Shown: one piece after another, positions 16,831 to 26,514 of the stretch
Layout: each line of letters begins with the position of its first letter
Numbering within the stretch: position 1 is the stretch's first letter
NCBI GenBank assembly: GCA_040385825.1
Contig: JAZKGQ010000009.1
Location: 62,001-126,000 of the forward strand
DNA length: 64,000 bases
Source: JANNNF01 sp040385825
Lineage (GTDB): Bacteria; Pseudomonadota; Alphaproteobacteria; Rhodobacterales; Rhodobacteraceae
Direction of reading: 5' to 3'
Made by a program: the position numbers and the translations under genes
Notes under the pieces: generated by a model
Seen by the model: only the letters and a program-made list of their open reading frames with translations
The model's database searches: none
What the model was told of the DNA's origin: nothing

Positions 16831-18909
16831 CTAGTTGATAAGCGTGATGCCGCCCTTGATCATCACCAGTGCATCGCCCTTTACCTGCGTCAGCGGCGAC
16901 TTGGCCGTCAACATCGCGGTGCCTTCAATGTTGACCATCGGACCCTTGATCGTTACCCCCATCGGGTCAATCACAATCGAGCTTGCCCCGACCTTCAGCG
17001 TGATCGACTGCATCGCCTCGAACGTCTGTTTGCCAAGCGAGGTCTTCACGTCGTAATTGCCCATATCAAGCGTGGTCTTTTCGTTGCCCATCTTCACGTC
17101 GCGGGTCACGTTGCCCTTTTCGACCGTTTCCGTAAAGTTGCCGGTCAGGGTCAGGTCTGATTTGCCTTCGATCTTTTCGGTCTTGTCGACCTTGATCTCG
17201 ATGGCCTGGTTGCCGGTTTCGACCTTGAACGTGTGATCCCCGGTCTTCACCGTCTCGGTCAGATGGCGGTGGACGGTCAGTTCCATGTCGCCCTTGTCCT
17301 TGGTTTCCAGCCCCACGGTGATCCTGGCGTCGTTCTGCACGACCTGAAGGTAATCGCGTTGGGATTTGAACCGCACCAGTTCGGCCCCCTTCTTGTCTTC
17401 CATCATCAACTCGTTGAACCCGGCCCCGCCCTTGGAGGAATTGGTCTTGATGCCGGACTGGGTCATGTTGGCGGGCAGCGTATAGGGCGGCATCGTGGCG
17501 TCATTGTACAGCATGCCGATCACGATGGGGCGGTCGGGGTCGCCCTCCTCGAATTGCACCACCACTTCTTGTCCGATGCGCGGAATGTGGATCATGCCCC
17601 AGCCCTTGCCGGTCCAGGGCATCATCGTGCGGACCCAGACGCTGATGGTATCGTTCTTGGGCGCGCGGCGGTCCCAGTGGAACTTGATCTTCACCCGGCC
17701 ATATTTGTCGGTGTGAATCTCGTCGCCCGCCGGGCCGACCACGACTGCCGTGTGGATGCCCTGCACCTCGGGCCAGGGGGTCAGCAATTGTGCGCGGTAT
17801 TGCGAGGATTCAGGAACGATCTCGTAAACCGCCCGGAACAGATCCCTGTTGGCGGGGTCAAACTCCAGCCCGCCCGACACAAAGGACCTCGGCTCGGGCG
17901 GGGCCTGCGGATCGGGGTCGGACTGGATGTAATAGGTCGCGCGGGTGCACAGGAAATTGCTTTCGCCCCGCGTCTGCGGATGGTTCTTCAACTGAAAGGT
18001 CTGCCCGGCGGCAAGCCGCACGATGTTGCCCACGGCGGTCCATGTCACATGCTTGATGGCCTCGGCCTCGATCCGGACCTTCACCCGGTCGACACCCAGG
18101 GCTTCGGTGCGGAAATGGCCGGGATAGTCGTATTTCTCGATCCCGTTCTGGCCATGCCTGCCCTTGACCATGTCCCGCGTCGCCTGCAGTCTGGTCGCCG
18201 AGGTTTCAAAGTTGTAGTCGGTCAGCGTGACCTTGCCGGTGGTCGCGCCTTCCTTGGCCACCACTTCGGCGAAATGTTCCTTGCTGGGGTCGAAGGAATC
18301 CTGCGGTTCGTGATATTCGATCACCGGGTCGCCCGGCATCTGTTCATGCGCGGTGGCCCCGTCGGCCAGCACGAAGATCTCGGCCTCGCCGGAATGCAGG
18401 AAGAAGAAATAGATGCCCTCCTCCTCCAGCAGGCGCTTGATGAAATCAAGGTCGGTTTCGCGGTACTGCACGCAGATGTCGCGGACGGCATAGGTCGCCG
18501 ACAGCTTTTTCTTGAAGAACGCCGAAAGCCCGTAATCGGCAAAGATGCTTTGCACGATGTCGGGCACGTTCTTGTCCTGATAGACCCGGCATTGCTGGCC
18601 CCGCGTCAGGAACCACAGCTTGGGCCGCACCTCGACCAGATAGCGGCCCCAATCGCGGAACCGGCCCAGATATTCGGCCGAGACGCAGGTGCCCTTGAAC
18701 AGCCGCTGTTCCCCCGCGCGGCCCGAGACGGTCAGCTCCAGCGGCTCGCCCACCAGGGTCTGCAACGCGATGGCGCGGTCCTTGGACAGCAGTTCAACCC
18801 GCGCGCAGGTCAGCTCGCTGAAGCCCTCTTCGACGATGGCGCATTTGAGCTGCATCTCCTTGAAGGCAGCCCCCGAAGTCGTCGTGACGATTGCGCCTTG
18901 CTCTGGCAT
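16831..18909 (-). CDS. tssI: VgrG spike protein
   Basis: 692 residues, the length of a plain VgrG. An N-terminal gp27-like part, with FIKRLLEEEGIYFFF near residue 155, is followed by the gp5-like OB-fold with KIKFHWDR and RTMMPWTGKGWG. The C-terminal needle has repeated Val/Lys/Thr strands ending in MIKGGITLIN. There is no extra C-terminal toxin domain, so it is not an 'evolved' VgrG. The trimer sits at the tip of the Hcp tube and takes the PAAR protein encoded just downstream. It lies between clpV and the DUF6931-like gene. Confidence 0.95.
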   Translation of the reverse strand: MPEQGAIVTTTSGAAFKEMQLKCAIVEEGFSELTCARVELLSKDRAIALQTLVGEPLELTVSGRAGEQRLFKGTCVSAEYLGRFRDWGRYLVEVRPKLWFLTRGQQCRVYQDKNVPDIVQSIFADYGLSAFFKKKLSATYAVRDICVQYRETDLDFIKRLLEEEGIYFFFLHSGEAEIFVLADGATAHEQMPGDPVIEYHEPQDSFDPSKEHFAEVVAKEGATTGKVTLTDYNFETSATRLQATRDMVKGRHGQNGIEKYDYPGHFRTEALGVDRVKVRIEAEAIKHVTWTAVGNIVRLAAGQTFQLKNHPQTRGESNFLCTRATYYIQSDPDPQAPPEPRSFVSGGLEFDPANRDLFRAVYEIVPESSQYRAQLLTPWPEVQGIHTAVVVGPAGDEIHTDKYGRVKIKFHWDRRAPKNDTISVWVRTMMPWTGKGWGMIHIPRIGQEVVVQFEEGDPDRPIVIGMLYNDATMPPYTLPANMTQSGIKTNSSKGGAGFNELMMEDKKGAELVRFKSQRDYLQVVQNDARITVGLETKDKGDMELTVHRHLTETVKTGDHTFKVETGNQAIEIKVDKTEKIEGKSDLTLTGNFTETVEKGNVTRDVKMGNEKTTLDMGNYDVKTSLGKQTFEAMQSITLKVGASSIVIDPMGVTIKGPMVNIEGTAMLTAKSPLTQVKGDALVMIKGGITLIN

Positions 18910-18928
18910 GACCGCGATCCTTCTCTGT

Positions 18929-18949
18929 GCCTGACCTCAGCGGTCAGGC
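18929..18949 (-). terminator. Stem-loop between clpV and vgrG
   Basis: GCCTGACC (18929-18936) pairs with GGTCAGGC (18942-18949) around a five-base loop. The stem covers the clpV stop codon. No T-run follows in the direction of transcription, so it is more likely an mRNA-stabilising or partial-termination stem than a full terminator. Confidence 0.4.
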
Positions 18950-21631
18950 GTCAAACCCATACACAAACTCACCATCCCTGACGTTGATGGTCACAGCCTC
19001 TACCGTCTTGCCTTCCATCATCCTGCGCAGGAATTCGGCGGAAATGTCGGGCAGCATGGTGTTGGTCACGATGCTGTCGATCATCCGCCCGCCCGATTCC
19101 AGCTCCTGACAGCGTGACACGATCGTATCGACCACCGCATCGGAATAGGTGAAGGGCACGCCATGCGCGGCCATCACCCGCTTCTTGATGCGGTCCAGTT
19201 GCAGCCGGGTGATCTGGCCGATCATGGTGGGCGACAGCGGGTAATAGGGGATCGTCACCAGACGGCCCAACAGTGCCGCAGGGAAAATCTTCAGAAGTGG
19301 CTCGCGCAGCGCCTTGGCGATGCCTTCGGGTTCGGGCATCAGATCAGGGTCGGAACACATGTCCATGATCATGTCCGACCCGGCGTTCGAGGTCAGCAAG
19401 ATCATGGTGTTCTTGAAGTCGATCACCCGGCCTTCGCCATCCTCCATCACGCCCTTGTCGAACACCTGAAAGAACACTTCGTGCACGTCGGGATGGGCTT
19501 TTTCCACCTCGTCCAGCAGCACCACGCTGTACGGTTTGCGCCGCACCGCCTCGGTCAGAACGCCGCCTTCGCCATAGCCGACATAGCCGGGGGGGGCACC
19601 TTTCAGAGAACTGACGGTATGCGCCTCCTGGTATTCGCTCATGTTGATGGTGATGACGTTCTGCTCGCCGCCATACATCGCCTCGGCCAGCGCTAGCGCG
19701 GTTTCGGTCTTGCCCACGCCCGAGGTGCCCGCCAGCAGGAATACCCCGATGGGTTTGGACGGGTTGTCCAACCCCGCCCGGCTGGTCTGGATCCGCTTGG
19801 CGATCATCTTCATCGCGTGATCCTGCCCGATCACCCGCTTGGCCAGATGCTGTTCCAGGTTCAGCACGGTTTCAATTTCATTCCTGACCATCCGGCCCAC
19901 GGGAATCCCGGTCCAGTCGCCGATGACGGATGCCACCGCCTGCGCATCGACAATCGGCAGGATCAGCGGATGGTCGCCTTGGGCGGTGGACAGGCGGGCG
20001 TTGGCGTGCTTCAGTTGCTCCATCAGCGCGGCCCGTGCCCCGGTGGCCTCGGCCTGTGCTGCCGGATCGTCCACGGCGGCCCCGCCTTCGCGCAGCTTGG
20101 CGCGCAGGTCGAGGATTTCGGTCACGATGGCCTTCTCGGCCTCCCACCGAACATCCAGTTCGGCCAGCCGCTGTTCTTCAGCGTCTTTCATCAGGGTGAC
20201 GCCGGCGCGGCGCACGTCCACGTTGAACCCGGCGGTTTCATCGCGCCCGATGATCTCCAACTCGGTCTGCAACGCCTCGATCCGCTTGCGGGCATCGTCC
20301 ACCTCGGCGGGCACGGCGTGCTGGCTGATCGCCACGCGGGCGCAGGCGGTGTCCAGCACCGACACCGATTTGTCCGGCAACTGCCGCGCGGGGATGTAAC
20401 GGGCCGACATCTGCACCGCCGCCTCCAGCCCTTCGTCCAGCACCTGCACCCGGTGGTGTTTTTCCAGCATCGTCGCAATGCCGCGCATCATCATGATGGC
20501 TTTGGGGATACTGGGTTCCTCCACCGCGACCACCTGAAAGCGGCGGGTCAGGGCGGGGTCTTTTTCGATATGCTTCTTGTATTCGGCCCAGGTCGTCGCC
20601 CCGATGGTCCGCAACGTGCCGCGCGCCAAGGCCGGTTTCAGCAGGTTCGCCGCATCGCCCGTGCCCGCGGCCCCCCCGGCCCCGACCAGAGTATGCGTCT
20701 CGTCGATGAACATGATCACCGGCACGGTCGACGCCTGAACCTCGTCGATCACGGCGCGCAGGCGACTTTCAAATTCGCCCTTCATGCTGGCCCCGGCCTG
20801 CAACAGCCCCACGTCCAGCGCCAGCAGCCGCGCTTCGCGCAGCGCGGGCGGCACGTCACCCCGCGCGATGCGCAGGGCAAACCCTTCGACCACGGCGGTT
20901 TTTCCCACGCCAGCCTCGCCGGTCAGGATCGGGTTGTTCTGGCGGCGGCGCATCAGCACATCGACGATCTGGCGGATTTCTTCATCCCGCCCGACAATCG
21001 GGTCGATCTTGCCGTCGCGCGCCTGCTGCGTCAGGTCGGTGCAATACTGCTTCAACGCCTGCGTCTTGCCCGCCTGCGGGGCCACAGCCCCCGAGGTTTC
21101 CCCCGGTGCCGCCCCGCCGCCCGTGACCGACCCATCCTGCGCGCCCATCTGATCTTCGGGTGACCCATCGGTGATCTTGTGGAAATTGTCGGCCAGATCA
21201 TCGGCGTTGATCTTGCCAAATTCCGCCGAAATCCCCAACAGGATGTTCTTCAGACCCTTGGTTTTCAGCATCCCCAGAATCAGATGCCCGGTGCGCACCT
21301 GACTGGAGGAATACAAAAGCGAGCCGTAAACCCAGGCCCGTTCCACCACATCTTCCAGATGCGGCGACAGGTCGGAAATCGTGGTCGCCCCGCGCGGCAG
21401 GGCATCCAGCGCCTTTTGCATGTCGGCGGCGATCTTGCCGCTGTCCAGCTTGTAATGCGCGATCACCTTGAGGATGTCATTGTCCTGCAATTGCAGCAGT
21501 TGCGCAAACCAGTGCACCACCTCGACATAGGGGTTGCCGCGCATCTTGCAGAACACGGCGGCCCCTTCGACGGCCTGATACCCCAGACGGTTGAGCTTGC
21601 CAAACAGGGCGACGCGGCTGATCTCGGTCAT
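18944..21631 (-). CDS. tssH: ClpV (TssH), sheath-disassembling AAA+ ATPase
   Basis: 895 residues. The N-domain (about 1-160), which binds the contracted TssB/TssC sheath, is followed by AAA1 with Walker A GEAGVGKT (238-245) and Walker B IMFIDETHTL, a coiled-coil middle domain (about 430-540), and AAA2 with Walker A GTSGVGKT and Walker B VVLLDEVEKAHPD. ClpV pulls TssC out of contracted sheaths so that the subunits can be reused. It is a complete ClpV by length and motifs. The start overlaps the tssG... stop order: the tssG stop region lies just upstream, with a four-base ATGA overlap at 21628-21631. Confidence 0.95.
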   Translation of the reverse strand: MTEISRVALFGKLNRLGYQAVEGAAVFCKMRGNPYVEVVHWFAQLLQLQDNDILKVIAHYKLDSGKIAADMQKALDALPRGATTISDLSPHLEDVVERAWVYGSLLYSSSQVRTGHLILGMLKTKGLKNILLGISAEFGKINADDLADNFHKITDGSPEDQMGAQDGSVTGGGAAPGETSGAVAPQAGKTQALKQYCTDLTQQARDGKIDPIVGRDEEIRQIVDVLMRRRQNNPILTGEAGVGKTAVVEGFALRIARGDVPPALREARLLALDVGLLQAGASMKGEFESRLRAVIDEVQASTVPVIMFIDETHTLVGAGGAAGTGDAANLLKPALARGTLRTIGATTWAEYKKHIEKDPALTRRFQVVAVEEPSIPKAIMMMRGIATMLEKHHRVQVLDEGLEAAVQMSARYIPARQLPDKSVSVLDTACARVAISQHAVPAEVDDARKRIEALQTELEIIGRDETAGFNVDVRRAGVTLMKDAEEQRLAELDVRWEAEKAIVTEILDLRAKLREGGAAVDDPAAQAEATGARAALMEQLKHANARLSTAQGDHPLILPIVDAQAVASVIGDWTGIPVGRMVRNEIETVLNLEQHLAKRVIGQDHAMKMIAKRIQTSRAGLDNPSKPIGVFLLAGTSGVGKTETALALAEAMYGGEQNVITINMSEYQEAHTVSSLKGAPPGYVGYGEGGVLTEAVRRKPYSVVLLDEVEKAHPDVHEVFFQVFDKGVMEDGEGRVIDFKNTMILLTSNAGSDMIMDMCSDPDLMPEPEGIAKALREPLLKIFPAALLGRLVTIPYYPLSPTMIGQITRLQLDRIKKRVMAAHGVPFTYSDAVVDTIVSRCQELESGGRMIDSIVTNTMLPDISAEFLRRMMEGKTVEAVTINVRDGEFVYGFDA

Positions 21632-22695
21632 GGAACCATCCCTTTTTGCGCCGTGGCGGGGGCAGCCCGCACGACCGTTTCAATCTGATTTTGCGGCGAA
21701 AGATAAAGGTCATCGGCGGGGCGGGCGGGGTCGCGGCGGCCAATCCAGCTGGTCTGGCCCAGCCTTGTGTCACCGCCCAATGTGGCACGCGGCACCTGAT
21801 CGCCGCGCAGCACCAGATTTACGTCCCAATCCAGCGCATCGCCCACATGCGCCCGCACGATGGCGGTCAACCGGGTGACAGAGGCCGACCCCGGCAGCAG
21901 GCGCTTGTAATCCTCAAGGCTCAGCGGGCCGATGCGCAGGCGGAACTTTGCCCCCCGGCTCCAGACCCTTGTGCCGATGCTGGTGGCGCGGCCCAGCCCG
22001 GCCATCGACCCCAACTGCCAGCGGTCGCCCGGTTCCAGATCCAGCCAGGATCCGACGAATTGTTGCAGCCTGACAGGTGCGTGAAAGAACGCCTGCACCA
22101 TCGCCACCAGCCCGTCGGGATGTTTGGGGCCTGCGGCCAGATGCGCCGCGAAATGGCGGCGGGCGGCATCGGGCATGGCATCGCGGCCGCGCAGCGCCGC
22201 CCCGTCGACACCCGCCAGCGCCGCCACCTTGCGGTCAAACTGCCCGCCCGGCCCGCGGTCATTGCCGGGGCCGGGCTGGCCGGTGGTCCAGGCCCGGTAC
22301 AGCAGGCTCATCATCCGGTGGGTCAGCATGTCGGCAAAGGCAAGGAACGTCGGGTCGCGGCTGTTCATCGCGCGTTCGCGGGCATATTCGGTCAGATGGG
22401 TGGGCAAGGGGCCGTTGGGACCAAACAGGCCGAAGAACCGGTTGGTCAGCACGCCCGGCCTTGCCCCCGGCGGGGTAAAGCTGCGGATGGTGCTGCGCGG
22501 AAACGCCAGTTCGGCCTCTTGCCCAAGGCGCACCTTGTCTTCGGCCGGGCGCTTGGATGTGCCCAAGGGCGGCGCAGCCGGAAACTGCGCCTCGATGATG
22601 CGCAGGGCCTGAAAGATGTGGAACGCCTGAGGGGTCTGACAGAACCGGTCGTAATGCGTCAGATCATCCGCCCCAGACCCGTCTCGGGCCGCCAT
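21628..22695 (-). CDS. tssG: TssG, T6SS baseplate protein
   Basis: 355 residues. Family landmarks include FFGLFGPNGPLPTHLTEYA in the middle and a C-terminal GxxxxLGxxxxLG-type stretch (ATLGGDTRLGQTSWIG). TssG joins two TssF copies and TssE in the baseplate wedge. The gene start lies inside the end of tssF (37-bp overlap), so translation of the two is likely coupled. The stop overlaps the clpV start. Confidence 0.94.
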   Translation of the reverse strand: MAARDGSGADDLTHYDRFCQTPQAFHIFQALRIIEAQFPAAPPLGTSKRPAEDKVRLGQEAELAFPRSTIRSFTPPGARPGVLTNRFFGLFGPNGPLPTHLTEYARERAMNSRDPTFLAFADMLTHRMMSLLYRAWTTGQPGPGNDRGPGGQFDRKVAALAGVDGAALRGRDAMPDAARRHFAAHLAAGPKHPDGLVAMVQAFFHAPVRLQQFVGSWLDLEPGDRWQLGSMAGLGRATSIGTRVWSRGAKFRLRIGPLSLEDYKRLLPGSASVTRLTAIVRAHVGDALDWDVNLVLRGDQVPRATLGGDTRLGQTSWIGRRDPARPADDLYLSPQNQIETVVRAAPATAQKGMVP

Positions 22696-24536
22696 CTGGC
22701 AATTTCTCCTCTGGCTTGGGTTGCAAGCACGGTTTCGGTAAAGCTGTTGACCGTGGCATAGCGGCGGAAGAACCGTTCCAGCACGGCCCCCAGCAAATAG
22801 CAGCCGGTGCCTTCAAACGCCGAGTCGTCCATCGTCAGGCGGATTTCCAGACCCCTGACGGCGGTGGACAGCACCTCGTCGCTGATCCGGCGCACGATGG
22901 GGCGGCTGGCGACGGCTGTGATGCCTTCGATCTGCTTTTCGGTCGCGCGGTCGGCCAGCGGGGCATACAGCCCCACCAACTCGCGCAGCGCCGCAGCCCC
23001 CGACCCCGCGCCGGTATCGGCGATGGACAGGTAGTTCAGGCTCAGATGCCCGATGATCCGCCAGGCCGCATCGCCCTGCGCCAGCGTGGGCCGGGGCCGG
23101 GTGGGCGAAACCGGCGTGCGCACCGACAACACGGGGCCACCATCGGGCAGATGGAACATGTCCTTCGCCCCCGAGGCCAGCAGCAGCGGTAGATCGCGGT
23201 TGCTGACCATGGCGCGGGCGGCAATCTGCTTGATGCCGGCAGGGTAGGGCGCATTGTTCGGGTCGGTCAGCGACACGAACATCTCGGACCCCAGATAGCT
23301 GGTGCGCGCGCCTTGCAGGCGTTCCTTTTCGGTGCGCTGCCGCATCTTGCGGCTGACGGTGTAATAGGCCGGAAAGCCCGACCCGGCCGCGGTGAAGTCA
23401 TCGGCGGAAAAGAAGGGGCGGAAGGTCCGGTCCTCCTCGCCCTCGCCAAGGATGCCGGTCAGCGACAGAAGGCTGTGCACCTCGAAATCCAGGGGGGCCG
23501 TGCGGTCGGCGACGATGTGGTGTTCGGTGTCGGCATCCGACATCAGCACCCGGTCGCAGCGCTTTTCAAACAGGTTGATCGCGGGCACCGCATGCAGGGT
23601 AAAGGCATCGGGCGTGATGCCCGCCGCGATGTCAGGCCGCCCGTTGCGCAGCAGAAGGTAGATGTCCACCTCTGACCCTGCCGCGCGGGCAAGACCGCCG
23701 GACAACCCGGTCAGATCGACGAAATGAAACCGCTCCGGCATCGCAAAGTATTCCTGCAACAGGCGGTAGCCGTCAAAGGACTGGCGCGGGGTGGGCAGCA
23801 AAGCTTCGTCCGGGGCGAAACCCTTCTGTTCCACCCGCCCCCGCAAGGGCAGCACCCAGTCGGCGCGGCGGTCGGTGGACCGCGCGACCAGCGCCGTCAC
23901 ATCGCTGCACAGCATTTCGTGCAATTGCCAGCCCTTGGCCGACTGGCCACCCAGAAACAGCGTCAGCCGGTCCAGCGGCAGCGCCCCGATCGGCAGATCG
24001 CCAGACCGGCGCAGACGCAGCCGGATCGCGGCGCGTGCATCGCTGGCGCCCACGGCCACCCCCGCCGCCACCAGCGCCCCGCGCCCGTCGATGTATTCGG
24101 CCTCGGCAATTTCCAGCGGCCACAGGGTCAAGTCATGCGCGGTGCGAAACTGGCAGGCGGTCTGCAACCCTTCGGCCAGCGCCGACCGGATGGGCGTGTG
24201 GCGCGGCAACACGAACCCGTCGGCCAGCGCGGGGTTCGACAGGTCGGGCACCATCGCCGCCACCATCATCGACGGGGTGGGCGTCAGGTAATGCGGATAG
24301 ACGATTTCCAGCAACTGGCTGGTGAAGTTGGGATATTGCAGATCCAGTTCCAGCTGGACGCGGGCCGACAGGAAGGCCACGCCTTCCAGCAGGCGTTCCA
24401 CATAGGGGTCCAGCACCTCGACCCCGTCCATGCCCAGACGCGCGGCGATCTTGGGGAAGGACTGCGCAAATTCCGCGCCCATTTCCCGCAGATAGGACAG
24501 CTCGCTTTCATAATGGCGCAGCAGGCGGGTATCCAT
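22659..24536 (-). CDS. tssF: TssF, T6SS baseplate protein
   Basis: 625 residues. The N-terminus has the family pattern YESELSYLREMGAEFAQSFP with DPYVERLLEGVAFL close behind. The C-terminus has FFRRYATVNSFTETVL, which is typical. TssF dimers with TssG form the wedge arms of the baseplate. It follows tssE by 3 bp and overlaps tssG by 37 bp. Nothing unusual in length or motifs. Confidence 0.95.
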   Translation of the reverse strand: MDTRLLRHYESELSYLREMGAEFAQSFPKIAARLGMDGVEVLDPYVERLLEGVAFLSARVQLELDLQYPNFTSQLLEIVYPHYLTPTPSMMVAAMVPDLSNPALADGFVLPRHTPIRSALAEGLQTACQFRTAHDLTLWPLEIAEAEYIDGRGALVAAGVAVGASDARAAIRLRLRRSGDLPIGALPLDRLTLFLGGQSAKGWQLHEMLCSDVTALVARSTDRRADWVLPLRGRVEQKGFAPDEALLPTPRQSFDGYRLLQEYFAMPERFHFVDLTGLSGGLARAAGSEVDIYLLLRNGRPDIAAGITPDAFTLHAVPAINLFEKRCDRVLMSDADTEHHIVADRTAPLDFEVHSLLSLTGILGEGEEDRTFRPFFSADDFTAAGSGFPAYYTVSRKMRQRTEKERLQGARTSYLGSEMFVSLTDPNNAPYPAGIKQIAARAMVSNRDLPLLLASGAKDMFHLPDGGPVLSVRTPVSPTRPRPTLAQGDAAWRIIGHLSLNYLSIADTGAGSGAAALRELVGLYAPLADRATEKQIEGITAVASRPIVRRISDEVLSTAVRGLEIRLTMDDSAFEGTGCYLLGAVLERFFRRYATVNSFTETVLATQARGEIARWRPETGLGRMI

Positions 24537-24539
24537 GCC

Positions 24540-25037
24540 TTACGCCTTCCGTTCCAGCGCGACCTGGCCCGTGGTCACGTCCACCTCGGACCGCAGATAC
24601 AGCTCCATCGGGATCGGCTGCGCCCACATGTCGGCGCGGATGTCGAAGACCACGGTGGCGTGCGATTTCCGGTCTTCGGTGTGCAGCCCCACATCCAGCG
24701 TGCCGGGTTTGATCCGGGGTTCGAACTGGGTGATCGCGCGGGCGATGGAGGACCGGATCAGCCCGGCCCGTTCCACGGTGGAAAACACGCCCGACACTTC
24801 GCGCACTCCGAAATTCAGCACCGAATTTGCGGTGTGCGGATAGCGGTCGGGATCAATCACGCTTTCGGCGTTGTTGCTGTTCAAAAGCCAGGACAGATCG
24901 CGCGAGATGATGTCGCGCAGGCGGCGCACGTCGATCACCCGGTCATCGCGGCGTTCAGACGGGTTGTCGGGGGCGTCATCGGTCAGGCGGTCCAGCAAGG
25001 ACGGCTGCAAACGCTCCGATATGGTTTTATCGGCCAT
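24540..25037 (-). CDS. tssE: TssE, gp25-like baseplate protein
   Basis: 165 residues. The N-terminal SLLDRLTDD and the gp25-like core (VLNFGVREVSG, then FEPRIKPGTLDV) identify a TssE protein. TssE starts sheath polymerisation at the baseplate. It lies 15 bp downstream of tagJ and 3 bp upstream of tssF. Confidence 0.93.
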   Translation of the reverse strand: MADKTISERLQPSLLDRLTDDAPDNPSERRDDRVIDVRRLRDIISRDLSWLLNSNNAESVIDPDRYPHTANSVLNFGVREVSGVFSTVERAGLIRSSIARAITQFEPRIKPGTLDVGLHTEDRKSHATVVFDIRADMWAQPIPMELYLRSEVDVTTGQVALERKA

Positions 25038-25052
25038 CGCGTTTTACCCCGT

Positions 25053-25862
25053 TCATGCAGCCCCCGAGGGGGCATCCATGCGCAGCACCCGCAGGTCCAT
25101 CAGCGCCACATCGCCCGCATCGGTCGCAAGCAACCGCTGACCGGTGCCCACAAAGGTTTCGGCCCCCGCATCGGCCCATTCGGTCGCCCGCGCCAGTCTG
25201 GCCGCAGGGTTGGGGCTGGTCGTGGTGCCCGGATAGCGGGTCGGGATCAGCGCCACGAATTCGCCGCCGTTGTGCAGGGTCAGGTTCGCCGCCGTCCAGA
25301 CGCTATCGCGCAGATCCTGCGGCGGGTCGCAGCGCAGGGTGGCGATGGCGGCAAAGGGCATCCAGTAATACTTGCCGTTGATGATGATTTCCAGCACCGG
25401 GCCAAGCCGCAGGTCGGCATCGGCGATCCACTCGAACCGCTGGTCGTCGATCTCTCCGGTCGTGGCGGGGGCCGCGTCAAAGGCGCGGGCGCGCAGGGCG
25501 GCGGCCTCGTCCGGCTTGTCCTGCGCCAAGGCCTTGACCGCCTCGATCAGCAGGGCCAGCCATTCCTGCGGTTCGCCAAAGATCAGCGGGGCCTTTTCGC
25601 CCGCGAACACCTTTTCGCGGTACACCTCGCAGATGATCGCCTCGCGGTAGGTCTGCGCCATCGGCAGGGCGGCGGGGTCAAGATCGGCGCACAGCTTCAA
25701 CTGGGTGATCGCACGCTTCCAGTCGCCGGTCACGCACAGCAGTTGGAACAGAAAGATGCGCAGTTTGGCATCGGCGGGGTTCGCACGCACCTGCGCCTGC
25801 AAGGCCGCCAATGCGCCGTCCAGATCGTTCGCCCGCAAAAGCTCGGATGCTGATGTGCCCAA
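25053..25862 (-). CDS. tagJ: TagJ (ImpE-like), ClpV/sheath accessory protein
   Basis: 269 residues from a TTG start. Landmarks are an N-terminal helical repeat (LLRANDLDGALAALQAQVR, KLRIFLFQLLCVTGDW) and a C-terminal SciE/ImpE part (RFEWIADADLRLGPVLE, then KYYWMPF and IPTRYPGT). TagJ proteins bind the TssB N-terminal helix and ClpV and tune sheath disassembly. The start was placed at TTG 25862 because GGGGGA lies six bases upstream and the only in-frame ATG (26042) lies deep inside hcp. A stem-loop separates it from hcp. Confidence 0.85.
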   Translation of the reverse strand: MGTSASELLRANDLDGALAALQAQVRANPADAKLRIFLFQLLCVTGDWKRAITQLKLCADLDPAALPMAQTYREAIICEVYREKVFAGEKAPLIFGEPQEWLALLIEAVKALAQDKPDEAAALRARAFDAAPATTGEIDDQRFEWIADADLRLGPVLEIIINGKYYWMPFAAIATLRCDPPQDLRDSVWTAANLTLHNGGEFVALIPTRYPGTTTSPNPAARLARATEWADAGAETFVGTGQRLLATDAGDVALMDLRVLRMDAPSGAA

Positions 25863-25896
25863 ACCCTGTCCCCCGAAATCAAATGTCTTGGCAGGA

Positions 25897-25920
25897 ATGC
25901 CGCCCCGACAGGGACGGCAT
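25897..25920 (-). terminator. Stem-loop downstream of hcp
   Basis: ATGCCGCCCC (25897-25906) pairs with GGGACGGCAT (25911-25920), with one mismatch and a GACA loop, starting about 20 bp after the hcp stop. There is no T-run, so it probably acts as a partial terminator or 3'-end stabiliser that sets hcp mRNA above tagJ-onward mRNA. Confidence 0.5.
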
Positions 25921-25941
25921 CGTTTTGCAATGCGGCAAGGA

Positions 25942-26424
25942 TCAGCCTGCGATGTTCTCGGCGATCTTCCACTTGTAGGCAGGCTTGTCGCCCTCGGATC
26001 CGTCAGTCTTCTGTTCGATGTAATCGACAGCAACCTCGGCAAAGTTCAGGCTGATATTTTCCGTCAGCCGGTCTTCGCCGCCCGAACCGCCGGTGCTGAC
26101 CGAGGTAATGATAAGATCGGTCATGGTGATCTTGATGTATTCGACCGGCGTTTCGCCCGCCTTGCGGACCGTCAGCGTCGCCGTGGGAACGTGCTTGCCG
26201 TTCGAGCAGAACAGCATCAGCAAGGGCGAGGCCTTGTCGACCCATTTCGTCAACGACAGATCCTGCACGTTGACCTTGCCCGCGCCGCCGCCGCTGCCGG
26301 TATGGGTCGTACCGGATTGCGACATGCCCCAGGACCAGGCCAGAACATCAATCTCTGCCGCGTGGACCGAGTCCCGCGACTCGCCCGGAACACCCTCAAT
26401 CTTGATAAACATGTCAACAGCCAT
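25942..26424 (-). CDS. hcp: Hcp, T6SS inner-tube protein
   Basis: 160 residues, the normal length for Hcp (TssD). The start MAVDMFIKIEGVPGES and the HAAEIDVLAWSWGMSQSG stretch are typical of the hexameric tube protein, as is the KASPLLMLFCSNGKHVP segment. Hcp rings stack into the tube pushed out on sheath contraction and may hold small effectors in the lumen. The gene lies between tssC and tagJ with a stem-loop on either side, which fits the need for much more Hcp than other components. Confidence 0.96.
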   Translation of the reverse strand: MAVDMFIKIEGVPGESRDSVHAAEIDVLAWSWGMSQSGTTHTGSGGGAGKVNVQDLSLTKWVDKASPLLMLFCSNGKHVPTATLTVRKAGETPVEYIKITMTDLIITSVSTGGSGGEDRLTENISLNFAEVAVDYIEQKTDGSEGDKPAYKWKIAENIAG

Positions 26425-26475
26425 TTAAATCTCCCATCGTTTGATATGCCCCGTGGGGCGGTTGCAATTTGTCTT

Positions 26476-26509
26476 GGGCCGGGCGACGGCGCGCCGCCAC
26501 GCCCGGCCC
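26476..26509 (-). terminator. Strong stem-loop between tssC and hcp
   Basis: GGGCCGGGCG (26476-26485) pairs perfectly with CGCCCGGCCC (26500-26509) around a 14-base GC-rich loop that can pair further. It sits in the 90-bp gap between the tssC stop and the hcp start. It is probably an RNA-processing or attenuation site that separates hcp mRNA from the upstream part; hcp may also have its own promoter here. Confidence 0.55.
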
Positions 26510-26514
26510 AGTCT

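Noticed and set aside
25863..26042. Longer start for tagJ at ATG 26042.
   Set aside because: It would place 60 residues inside hcp with no similarity to TagJ; TTG 25862 has a good ribosome site and gives the family length.
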